Part shown: piece by piece, positions 9,864 through 20,125 of the stretch
Layout: the number at the start of each line of letters is the position of its first letter
Position numbering within the stretch: position 1 is the stretch's first letter
Source of the DNA: Allodiplogaster sudhausi
Taxonomy: Eukaryota > Nematoda > Chromadorea > Rhabditida > Diplogasteridae
Assembly: GCA_945643635.1 (NCBI GenBank)
Contig: CALZFC010000029.1
Coordinates: 1,062,001-1,126,000 of the forward strand
DNA length: 64,000 nt
Direction: 5' to 3'
Program-made: the position numbers and the translations under genes
Notes under the pieces: model-generated
What the model was told of the DNA's origin: nothing
Seen by the model: the letters and a program-made list of their open reading frames with translations, nothing else
The model's database searches: none

Positions 9864-12800
9864 TTAGCAGACTGGCCAGTGACGAATTGGCACTAGTAAC
9901 GTATTCTCATCATAGTACGCGTCCAATGGGTGAGTGTTGACAAGAGATTCGAAGTCAATCAGATCAAAAGATGATGGCACAATCTGAACATCGTAATAAT
10001 CAATGTCATCGCGCCACGACAGGGTTTCGCATTTCTTCACAACAATGCGCCATTCATTGTCAATACAACAGAAGAACGAGACCTGAGCAAATGTTGGCAG
10101 AGAGCCATGAGTCATTGAAGCAAGTAACATGCCATTCTCATTGTAAGACATTCCACAATGCGACATACGGGAGCACAATTGCGTGGCGCGCTCGCACTTC
10201 AGGGCAACAACAACTTTCACCAAGGGAGAATCAAATGGAAGTTGGTTCAAATCAACCGGAAGAGTGCAAGGAGAAGCAGCGGCAGAGAATTTGGTACGCT
10301 GGTTTGCCAAATGCATTTACAAGTGCTGAATGACGCTAAATGGCATGTTGCGATAATTCTTGCTCGTATAGGACAGAGTCTTAACGGTGGCATTCACTTG
10401 CTCGAAATCCATCGTCCATGACAGAATTGGAGGGCCGTTATCACGCACAAACTGTGGGTAATGCAGAAGGTGGTGGCATTTCACGGTTACAGACACGGCA
10501 TCATCAATGGAAAGAGAAGCCTTAAGAGAGACCATGTATTCATGAATGGCACCTTCAAGGCCAACAATATCATCATTCCTGAACTGGGGCTGCATGAGAT
10601 ACAGAAGAACACGAGACAGACATAGGAAAGTCTTCCATTCTTGCGCTGAAATGTCAATACTGCGGTAGAGGGCGAATGGCAACAATCTCATTAGGGTGTA
10701 CGCTTGGGAAGCGCACTGCTTAGCAGTTGTACCGGTGAGGACAGTGTCAGGGAAAGGGGTGGGGCGAGATGAAGAGTCCTGGCTGCCATAAGGAATGATG
10801 GAGAAGAGAGCATTAATCTTTTCTATTCTGACGCCACTTCTGTTCGCAAAGCGAAGCAATCTTACAATCGCGCGCTGGCACTCCCCTTCCAGACAGTCAT
10901 GCATCAGGTCAAGCCCAGAATCAGACAACATGTCATACATCGGAAACTTTAAGAGAGGGCTGTGCTGAACGTAGCCAAACTGTCTGAGCTGGCCGGAAGC
11001 ATCAACAGTTTGGAACCAGGTTGAATCTCTGAGCACGACTTGGCTAGGCATTGTACAATCAAGGAATGTAGAGGAATGGGCCGTACAGAGTCGACAAATT
11101 AACCCGGCGCCAAAGTTTTTGGCGAGTCCTCTGAGTTCATTCTGGGCCTTGTTATCGGCAAGAAGAGAGCGCAGAACTGGCTTGTAAATCCGGCCGTCGA
11201 CGAGGAGACCACCAGCCTTCTCGATGTCAGCAAGGTCCTTCTAAAATTCGTATTTACAAACATATTATTGCCATATACTCAGAGAACACTTGCTATGTCA
11301 ATTTCAGAAAATGCTTGCTTACCAGCAATATCTCGAGGACGGGGCGAAACTTGTGGGCGCTGTGGTCCAATGTGTACGCCACGGCAAAGACTTGTTTGGC
11401 CGCCTGCGACGAGCTGATTCTCAGCGGGAGACCCGCCAGCTTCACCAGAAAGATGGCCAGCTGATTCGCACCCGCTTTCGTACCGAGAGCGCCTCCCGGG
11501 GACATGTCATCCGAGTAGAGCAGGAACGGCAAGTCTACCGTTCCGCCACTTCGGTTCTAAAACGCGTCATATTTTTGCTTTTGTGCTAAATGCCATTATT
11601 TTTTTTATAAATACATGATTTGAAAAGAGTAAAGCAAAATGCCGAAGAAATGAAAGTGAAAAAATTAGCAACCTTGTTCACCCATCGACTTACATCCATG
11701 TGGCAGCAAAAGTCACTCTTGTGTGTCCCATCGAAAGCACCAGTCTTGTTTGTAAACTTGATTGTATCTTCTAACAATCTCGACAACGACACGGTGTAGA
11801 ACAGCTCCGGTTCTTGTGTCCTCTCCGCTTCTCCTTGGCGCCTTGTCGCTTGAATTATTCCCATCTTGTGCGCCCGGATTTCAGAGATGTGGTTCTCTTT
11901 CTCGAGCCTCCGTTGTCTCAGATAATGCGAAGAATTTCTTCGAATCGCCTCACGGATGGTAGAGACGGTCTCATCTGAGCGGTCAGTAGCAGCAGAGACG
12001 ACACTGCTTAACAGTCGGGCCACAGCATCCAGAGTCCTTCGAAGTGTTGTGCTTCTCTTGTGTGAAGAACTCATCAATCTGCGCTGCCACACGAGAGTTC
12101 CCTAAAATATTATTGATTTCATATTTACTGTGTGTGTGAAATTAAAGTTATTCCTATACTTGAGCTAATAGACCACATTAATTCGCACCTTCGGAAGAAT
12201 TCTCGTTAGAGAGCTCCTCCGGGGCCTCATCATCAGGCATGTCGCCTTGACCACTGCCAGTAGGTGACGGTGACGGGGCAGCCGTTCGTCTCTTCTTAGC
12301 TTAAAAATGGGATATTGCTATTTAACAAAAGGCTATAAAAAGCAATAGAAGAACAAACTGTGTTAGACAAAAAAAGGTTTCCTTTTCTTTGTTAATAAAG
12401 GAAGGCCAAAGGGGAATGAAAACGCAATAATAACAACGATTTAAACAAATATAAAAAAAGAACCGACCATGAGTGCCGCAATGCTCCAGTGCTTCATGAG
12501 ATTACTCCATTTCGAATGAGTGTTGGGTGGGGGACACATCCGGCAGACCAGCTCGCCCTCTCCGCGGTGAAAGCTCATGTGGACATCGACCTCTTCAACG
12601 GTTGAGTAGACCAGCCTACAGTCTTTAGCTGGACACTCCATCCTGATAGAATTTAATAACAATATTGTGCAGTTCATTCAAAGGTTTATATGTAACCAAG
12701 TAATATAGGTACTGTAGCTGAATTTTAATCATATAAAATTCGACGAAACATTCTGCATCATTTACCTCTTTTTATCTTGTTAGCGCTTAGGAAATGAAAT

Positions 12801-13933
12801 ATGAATTGACAAGGGCAATAATATCACAGGATACAACTTCAAATACAGTCTTGCCTTAATTTCTGCAATTAGTAACAATTTAGACTTTCTGAATTGCTAC
12901 TCTTCACAGTATACTCGTCATATTGCACAGAACATCCGTAGAGCCGAGAATTCACAGAAACGAGTCATCTTATAAAATCTGAACTAGACACCTAACATCC
13001 GGAGAGACAAGAATTCACAGAAACGAGTTGACTTTTGAATACACACAAATCCATTAACTGTGAAAAAGTATCAATATGTTACAGACACTGCATAACAATA
13101 TCACAAGAATATAACGATTAGCATCCTATGTTACAGTATTCGATAAAGAGTCTTCAGAACGAACAACAATAATTACAACTGGGCAACTTTGGATGAGATC
13201 ATGTTAGCAACTCTTTTTTTCAAACTGAAAAGGTAATCGCAGTGCGTACAAACATCTATACTTGTTCGGTTGTCGATGCCATTCAAGACTCTTCTGCCTC
13301 CCTTCCCACAACGAAGAATCGAAAGCTTAAGTACACGACTCTTCATGAATGCAAACTAGTATGTACTACGAACACTTCCAACCTGGTCACCGACTGCTGA
13401 AATTCCGAGGTCGAACAACGTCGCCTTGTCGAGATCACGAATCATGACGACATGCATTCGATTTCCAGCAAAACTTTCCGCATATCTGCAATGCTACCTT
13501 GCCTCAAACCAAATCAACCGAGTTTTAATCATGAACACAAAAACTGGTAAAACAGCAGCTCCTTTAAAACAACAGTATTGTTTTAGAATACCCCCAAAAT
13601 ATGATAAAATGATACCGTAGTCCGATTGGCGTGGGAATGCCTGCCATGTCGAAGAAGCGCAGCCACTCCTCTACGCTCGACATCTTGGAAGAGCGCAGAT
13701 CTGACAAAAAAAAACAGGAATTTAAGAGCGAACTCAGTATACATAGGGTAAACCAAATTAAAGAATTGAAAAAATAAGAACAATCATTATGCATAGTAAT
13801 CAAAAATAAATGGGTTTTTAAAAAAATTCATGGCTGAACCAAAAAAAATACCTGAAAACATTAAATGACTCACCGGTTCCTAGCAAAGTCGACAGTGCGC
13901 GCTGCTGCTCTCCTAAAATCGTCTCTGGCTCCT
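9864..13933 (-). pseudogene. transposon-encoded protein: SAM-like + C2H2 + transposase-like, interrupted
   Basis: Minus-strand exons, 5' to 3': 13933-13874, 13700-13616, 13485-13383 and one from 13325 with an unclear end. Then come 12642-12468, 12294-12189, 12101-11694, 11556-11323 and 11240-9864. Exons 2-4 give a SAM-like helical domain (MSSVEEWLRFFDMAGIP, then YAESFAGNRM, then LFDLGISAVGDQ, then LSILRCGK). The next exon encodes a C2H2 finger (CPAKDCRLVY..H) and CRMC. A basic-acidic linker follows. Exon 11556-11323 has LLYSDD..LGTKAGANQLAI; the last exon has GLICRLC, DLMHDCLEG, HHLLHYP and WTMDFE, typical of a widespread animal transposon-protein family. Phases agree at most joins. Defects: an in-frame TAA at 10319-10317 splits the last exon, and two frames compete at the start of exon 12101-11694. 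The first exon with a start codon was not found. Confidence 0.7.
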
Positions 13934-14099
13934 CTGTAGCAAAAAAGGAAAAAAGCAATGAAAATACAGGCAGGAAAGAACATTTAATTCCAAACATTTC
14001 GGTGCAACTACTATCAAGGTTCTGTTTTTTCTAATAAGAATTGTCTATTTTATGGCCCGGAATGAACGCTCGAGCGACCCAACATAACCCTGTCACCTT

Positions 14100-14109
14100 C
14101 TTGTCCTCG

Positions 14110-14151
<42 letters not shown>

Positions 14152-14292
14152 GCATGCGATCGATCGCATGCGACAGCACATGAAAGGCTGCATACATACA
14201 TCTTTCTTTCTTTCTTTCTCTCGCCTTCTCTCTCTCTCTCTCTCGCTCTCCCTCTCTTTCTCTGCCTGTCTGTCTTTCTGTCTGTCTGTGTG

Positions 14293-14333
<41 letters not shown>

Positions 14334-14560
14334 GCATGCGATCGATCGCATGCGACCGCACTTGGAAGGATGCATACAGCTTTCTTTCTTTCTCTCGCCT
14401 TCTTCTTCTCTTTCTCTCTCTCTCGCTCTCTCTCTCTCTTTCTCTCTCGCCTTGTCTCTCTCTCTCTCTCTTTCTCGGTCTGTCTCTCTTTCTGTCTGTC
14501 TGTGTCTGTCTGTCTCTCTCTCTCTCTATCCGCAACGAGCAAGACAAGGGGAGCATGCAT
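14100..14560. repeat. (CT)n arrays with a duplicated perfect palindrome
   Basis: The 20-bp perfect palindrome GCATGCGATCGATCGCATGC occurs at about 14153 and again at about 14335. Each copy follows a (CT)n tract and a TTGC. The two copies sit inside near-duplicate blocks of about 182 bp with CTTTCTTTCTCTCGCCTTCT and CTGTCTGTCTGTGT segments. They lie in the 5' part of the transposon, upstream of its gene. Confidence 0.75.
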
Positions 14561-15114
14561 GCAATGAATGTACAGACAAACAAAAACAAAAAAAACTAAA
14601 CTAAAGAGATGAGAGAGAGAGAGAAAGAGAGGTGAGAGAGTGAAAGAGAGATGAGAGAGAGAGATGAGAGAGAATGATGAGACAGTGAAAGAGAGATGAG
14701 AGAGAGAGAGAGAGAGAGATGAATGAAGCAAATTGCTGCGCTCATATTCCCACCCCCTATCACTAGGTTATCCAATGCCGAAAGCTACATGGGTGGTTGG
14801 TGGCCTGGTGGCTAACGTGGGAAAATTGCGCGCGGGGGGTGGTGGTTCGGGTCCGGTCAGAAACAAAATGTCTTTCTCTCTCTCTCTCTCTCTGTCTACT
14901 CTCAGGTACAACCAACGGCAACGACTCCCAACATCACGACGGATCACAGGTTAGCTAAATTATCGACTTTTGCGATTTTTCTTGGCATATTATTCTATTT
15001 CACTGCAGTTTTGTTCACAGAAAGGCTAAACGCAGTGAACCATGCCATTGCAAAAGACGATATTTAGCTAACCAGATCTGTATGATGGTCGGGCAGAGAG
15101 AGAGAGAGAGAGAA

Positions 15115-15158
<44 letters not shown>

Positions 15159-15510
15159 AGAGAAAATGCTTCGGAAGCGCTCGAATACTGAGGAAAAGGC
15201 ACTTTAAAAGGGTGAAAACATACATAATAGTGGCGGGAAAAGGTACAGTTGGGCAGAGAGATGCAGAGAGAGAAAATACATCGAGAGAGATAGAGAGTTT
15301 TATCCAGAGAAGCAGAGAAACAAAGCAAAACGATGCGAAATCGGCATCTGTGTGCATGCGCGGCCGGCTCAGCCGAATAAAAACTACAAAATGTCCACTT
15401 AAGATACAGAATGTGCTCGACCAAACAACAAATAATTCTGTAGGTTGCTATACTACAGATATTTCTGTATCTCATTCTGTAGAATATGACCAAATATTTT
15501 TCTGTGTGTA

Positions 15511-16490
15511 ATGCCTAATGCTGCTCATTTGTTTTGCATCGTCGACAAAGTTATGTACATTAAATATGAATATCCTCTGTTTCTTTTGTTTGCTAACTTA
15601 ATTTGCATTGGAATCGGAATGAATATGTGTATGTACATATAATCTCCGTGGGAAGCCTAGAAAATTCCCCGGTGAGAATAAAGATGTCAGGAACGCATAG
15701 AATCATGGAGATACCTTCACTGGCAGGGCTCCGACACATTCTTTGCCTTCCACATTTTTTTTTATTTTATTTTGAAATACATGTTTAATTATCCAATGTT
15801 GAGGTAGATGACCTTATTAGGCTTTATTCGCAAATAGACAGACGCGAGCATGAAATTTTAGTAATATCATGAGAGAAAAATGAAAAGACAATTTGAACTA
15901 ATTGCCTAGAATAAAACCTATCACTTTTATACCAGAATTGTTAGTAATCACCTAAAATTATTTGACATGGTGGAGTTAAATGAAAAGGTGTAAAATATCA
16001 TCCCCCGCCCAAAGTATGGAAGATGATTCATCCAAAAGTGACCGGTAAGAGATGGAGAATAGAGGGAGAGAGGCGAGAGATCGGAAAGCTTGCCTCTTTT
16101 TTTTCTTGGTCGTTAAACAACTTCCTTTCTATGCGATCAATCGTGAAGAAGTGTTCTTGGGTGTGAGTTGGCCAAACAGAAGAAGGAGTGTGCTGATGTC
16201 ACACGATGTTTAGTGTGAAGAGAAAAACAGCGGATTCTTTCTTGCTCTTAAAAAAAAATTTTTTTTTCAAAGCTCTATTTTTATTCTGCACTTGATCAGA
16301 ATGTGCTTTGTCTCTGCCAAAGATCAGCAATTTGACCTTGAGATTGCACACAGATACCTGGCAACTTTATGTCGTACGTAAGTAATTACAAAAGAAAAAA
16401 ATATTGCTTTGTTAGGCTAACTAAAGTAGTTTTACATAACTGTTTGAATGCAATTATTACGATTTAAAATACAATATAATCATAGCAATT
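15511..16490. other. upstream region of the TTR-like gene, no gene seen
   Basis: No exon-like frame with splice signals. It would hold the promoter and any outron of the TTR-like gene. The sequence is AT-rich and largely free of microsatellite. Confidence 0.45.
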
Positions 16491-16500
16491 TTTTTCCAGA
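16490..16500 (+). promoter_or_regulatory. candidate spliced-leader trans-splice acceptor
   Basis: TTTTTTTCCAG ends 4 nt before the ATG of the TTR-like gene. Nematode spliced-leader sites have this consensus (TTTTCAG) and lie very close to the start codon. No upstream cis exon is evident. RNA data would be needed to distinguish trans from cis splicing. Confidence 0.5.
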
Positions 16501-16504
16501 ACAA

Positions 16505-17165
16505 ATGAGAGATATGCTCATTTCGCTGATGCTTCTTCTCGCATGCCATGACTGGCGTGTTCTTGGCGGGAAGTATGGCTTCGAAAGTGACGTCATGGGC
16601 GCGAAATTCCTTCGTGAAAAGGAGAACATAACTATTCGAGGTTCGCTTCGACTCTTTGCCATTTCGGGCTTAGAATCTGTCGAGTTTTTCGCTTGAGATT
16701 GACAAATAATGCTATTTTGGCCAATACAATTGCATTTTCATAGGATAAGCGTGCAAAGTAATAGAAGAAGTGAACCAAAATTTAATTTATGAAAGTAAAG
16801 AAATGTGTAATATATGGGAGTAATGAGAAATTCAGGAAAAATGCTCTGCCGCAATAAACCGGCGCCTGGCGTCAACTTTGAAATGTTCAACGTGCTCAGT
16901 AACTCCTTTTTTTCTTTCGTTTCTTCTTCCTTGATTTATTATTTTTATTTTTCTTGCAAATTATACTCGTTATTATGGGAGCGCTAAGTTCAAGCATGAA
17001 TTTTTCAGACACTCTCTCTAAATCACATGCTTTCTCAGGCAAAAGGGCCTTTTAAGGTCCCTGTTCAGCCTCCTTAAATTTGTTTACTGACAAAATACAT
17101 ATCTATCCGCTTTTCTAGAGATAAGTTGCATTCTTCTCCGCTTTCTTTCTCTCTCTCTCTCTTGC

Positions 17166-17198
<33 letters not shown>

Positions 17199-17824
17199 TT
17201 GTCAGCTCGCTCCAAGCTGTCTTCTAACACGACCGACGCGAACGGCCGATACGAGATTACTGGCGGCAGTCTCTCACTTGGCCGGCTCGCGAAATTGCAT
17301 GTCCGTTTATTCTATTAATTAGTTAATTATATTAATTAATTAATTAATATAATTAACAAAAAAATAATTTTTGAACAAATTACGAGAGTGCGAAACGCGC
17401 GGCAATTTGAATCTTACAAAAAAAAATTTCGCTGGTTGTTCTCTTTTGAAGAAAAAAAAACTTTTTTTATTATTCAAATAGTGCTTTTCACAGGTCTACT
17501 TCATTGCAACTCATAACTGCACCGAAAAGGGACAGGTTAGACAAACTCCTTTTTTTTAAAACCTATCCGCGCGAATAATCTTTATAGCGAAAAAATTTTA
17601 GGAGCCATAATTTTCATTTATTTTATTGGAATGCCTTAATTAGTGACTATCATAATTGTATATAATTAGAGATTATTTTAAATGGTCTAAATTAGTGACT
17701 ATTTTAATTGTTCTTCTAGAAGTGCAAATCGTATCGCATTGAGCCCGACGGGCACTTCTACGACCGCGGCGAAGCGAGTAAAATCCCGTCCTTCGATATT
17801 GAGTTGGAGCAGTCAAAGTGTTGA
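16505..17824 (+). CDS. transthyretin-like (TTR) family secreted protein
   Basis: Five exons, 16505-16640, 16836-16898, 17206-17300, 17494-17535 and 17720-17824, join in phase to 441 nt (146 residues plus stop), the usual family size. Residues 4-17 are a hydrophobic signal peptide (MLISLMLLLACHDWRVLG). The mature part shows the nematode TTR-like pattern: ITIRGKMLC and APGVNFEMFNVL (strands A and B). It continues with TDANGRYEITG, YFIATHNC, then CKSYRIEPDGHFYDRG and SFDIELEQSKC at the end. The spaced cysteines LC, HNC, KC and final C are typical. Family members are secreted; one in C. elegans bridges dying cells to a phagocyte receptor, and most have no known role. The start is chosen for the signal peptide and the nearby acceptor. 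Intron 2 ends in a (CT)n tract that also serves as the polypyrimidine tract. Confidence 0.9.
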
Positions 17825-17968
17825 ATGTAGCTTCCCTGAGAACATTCACGACAACATTTCTTCTTTCTTGGGTGAAATCTTTTTTTCTTGGATGTATCTT
17901 TTTTTTTTTTGGATGGTTTGTTTCATTCTGCTCTTTTCCATTTCACCTATTTATGTATAATATTTCTC

Positions 17969-18070
17969 GGGACCGTGTCAGATGAGCAACGACGGGCACT
18001 TCCGTTGCGATTCGGCTCGGTTGCTCAATTGTCCGTTGTGCGAATGTCGTTGCTATTCTGACACGGTCCC
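17969..18070. mobile_element. 102-bp palindromic MITE with 8-bp target duplication
   Basis: The element begins GGGACCGTGTCAGA and ends TCTGACACGGTCCC. Pairing continues inward (AGCAACGAC against GTCGTTGCT). It is flanked on both sides by the 8-bp direct repeat TATTTCTC (17961-17968 and 18071-18078). An 8-bp duplication points to hAT, P or Merlin-type transposition. No coding capacity. The whole element would fold as one hairpin. Confidence 0.85.
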
Positions 18071-18369
18071 TATTTCTCTGTTTCATCAATGCATGTATAG
18101 TTATTAATTCTTATATCAACAATTAGGGTTGTCGAAAATTTCTGAATGTTATGTTCAAAAGACCACGGTTGTGCGTTTTCTCGATAAACACATGCCGATT
18201 TGGTTTGCAAATTTAGTGTCAGGCACTCTGATTTTACAATACGGCAGTGATAGGACCTGATGAGAGAGAAATAAGAGGAGAGTGAGAGAGAGAAGCGTGG
18301 AAAGAATTTATTGATATGTAACTAGATTTTTCCTTCATATGCACATACATATGTACATACCGTGAGACA

Positions 18370-18525
18370 ATCTTGTTATTCATAAGTTAAAGATGAAAAA
18401 AAAAAACCAAAATCATCCATTTTGAACATCCCGGTGGTTTTCATGGTTGCAAGCATTATAAAAGCTATCGCGAGAACTTCTAACCGATGATTGCCTGTAC
18501 TTGGGCTCTAGAAATAATAATAAAT
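18370..18525 (+). repeat. dispersed repeat, copy 1
   Basis: Shares GTTATTCATAA at its left and the core GGTTTTCATGGTTGCAAGCA, then TAAAAGCTATCGCGAGAA, then CTCTAGAAA..AATAATAAA, with 30130-30280. A reverse-strand relative lies at 33830-33975. Ends are uncertain. It looks like a short interspersed element or MITE; no TIR is obvious. Confidence 0.6.
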
Positions 18526-19217
18526 CTGCGAAAATGCGTTTCATTTAAAGTATCTACATATATATCTCTCTCTCTCCATCTTCGTGTTCTCTCTATCATT
18601 CTCTCTTTTTCTCATCTCTCTCCTCTCACTTCTCTCTCTCTCTCTCCCTCTTTCTCTCTCTAATATCTCTCACTGTCTCTTCTCTTCCTAATCTTCATAC
18701 TCTTTATACGTCATTCCACTCGACTTTCCTCGACAGGAAGTTGCGCAAGCGTGCTTGGAATGGCTTTCCAATTAGCAATATCATCTGCTTGGGAGAGAGG
18801 GAGAGCGAGAGAGAGAGAGAGAGAGAGAGTAATAGGGAGAATTAAAGAGAGATGTAAAGAGATCTTTGATTTAATGTAATTTTTTTTATGGAAAAAGGGG
18901 ACGCCTAACTGGGCAAGTGGATCTGTGCATTATGTTACCTTGTATCCAACAGTTACTCATAGCCTTATGAGAGAGAGAGAGAGAGAAACTGAAAGGGAGA
19001 GAGTGAAAGAGAGAGAGAGACGAGAGAAATAGACAGAGGAAACTCTAGTCATAAGAAGAAGGAGAAAGTCAGAGGAAAAGCAAGTGCGCGAGCATTGTAT
19101 GCAAATGGAGGTGAGTGTGTTGACCCCATCGAGTGTATTTGGCCTTTTATTTTCCCTCTCTCTGTTTCTCTCCTTTCTCTCGCTCTCTCCTTTTCTCTCT
19201 CGCCCTCCCTCCCCCTC

Positions 19218-19254
<37 letters not shown>

Positions 19255-20125
19255 ATGTGTACTTTTTCCAAAATGTGCGAGTCATCAGGGGTGCATAGAG
19301 AGCCGGCTGTCTGTTCGCTCCAACTGAACCGGACGACCGCAACGCGTAGCTGAGACGCGTTGCGGTCATTCCATTCTGCTCATACTTGTGAGCGAGAAAT
19401 GTTACAACCTTGCGCCCGTCCCTGCTACTCATTTAGTCTCGCCTTGAGGCAATGACGTCAAGTACAGAAATCTTTTTACTTTGCAGTTCCCTTTATATTA
19501 TTCATCTGTTGCCTATAAGTGCAATACTCTGAATACGCCCACGTTCTAAGCTCCTTTTAAGTGTAGAGATGAAGTGGATTGTACTCTTAATCTAAACCTA
19601 TCATTAACCAACGCGCAGTTCTTAGAACGCTCTTTCTATCCTCATCTCTCGGAACTCGCCCTTTCTTTTCCGTGTCTAGCACATGAGCGAGAGTGCAGAA
19701 TCTTCCCGTTTAAAGAACATGAAGTGCATTTCCATTTATACTGTTTTCCGCTTATGCATTAACGTCTATTTCCGTGCTGATACTCTTTCATATTGTAGCG
19801 ATATCATGAATATTGTGCGCGGATTATGATCTTTTTCACCTGGGAAGATTCTTTCTCATTAGCTTTGCAATGTTTTTAGTCTTCACAATTGGCGATTTTA
19901 CCTGTTTTTAAACTGGTTTTAAACGCTTAAATTCCGACTTTTACAGCGGAGTTTTAATGTGTTTAGATTATAGTAAATTTTCGCGGTTATTTCTTCATAA
20001 TTCCAAAAAGTTCTTCTTATTATGTTAACGTATTTACTTTCCGTAACCAGTAAAAACATGACAATATCTTTTAAGGAAAGGGTGAGAGAGCTGGAAGTGC
20101 TCTTCACAAAGAAAGAGTCGGAAGG

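Larger units (their letters stand above)
9365..15508 (-). mobile_element. CACTA/EnSpm-like DNA transposon, 6.1 kb
   Basis: The left end reads CACACAGAAAA (9365-9375) and the right end is its exact reverse complement TTTTCTGTGTG (15498-15508). Both are flanked by TA (9363-9364 and 15509-15510). Behind each end lie subterminal repeats of the word TTTTGTAGTTTT or AAAACTACAAAATG: four copies at 9379-9490, and one exact copy plus several variants (ATTCTGTAG, CTACAGA) at 15375-15490. CAC-starting termini with clustered subterminal motifs and a 2-3-bp duplication are the known CACTA pattern. Inside is a multi-exon minus-strand gene with an N-terminal SAM-like domain and C2H2 finger. Between gene and right end are long (CT)n/(GA)n arrays and a duplicated perfect palindrome. 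Assignment to CACTA is by ends and architecture, without a search. Confidence 0.8.
17825..20125. other. intergenic region between TTR-like gene and DOT1L
   Basis: No gene seen. It holds the 102-bp MITE at 17969-18070, a copy of a dispersed repeat at about 18370-18525, (CT)n at 18570-18665 and 19150-19250, and (GA)n at 18790-18830 and 18970-19025. A perfect 13-bp stem hairpin lies at 19335-19367 (GACCGCAACGCGT, 7-nt loop, reverse complement). Confidence 0.5.

Noticed and set aside
9971..10421. Plus-strand open frames over the transposon's last exon
   Set aside because: Antisense shadows of the minus-strand frame, which has the recognisable motifs and splice sites.
14041..14731. Long overlapping open frames on both strands rich in Ser/Leu or Arg/Glu
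   Set aside because: They are translations of (CT)n/(GA)n microsatellites, which lack stops in all frames. The same applies to similar frames throughout the window.
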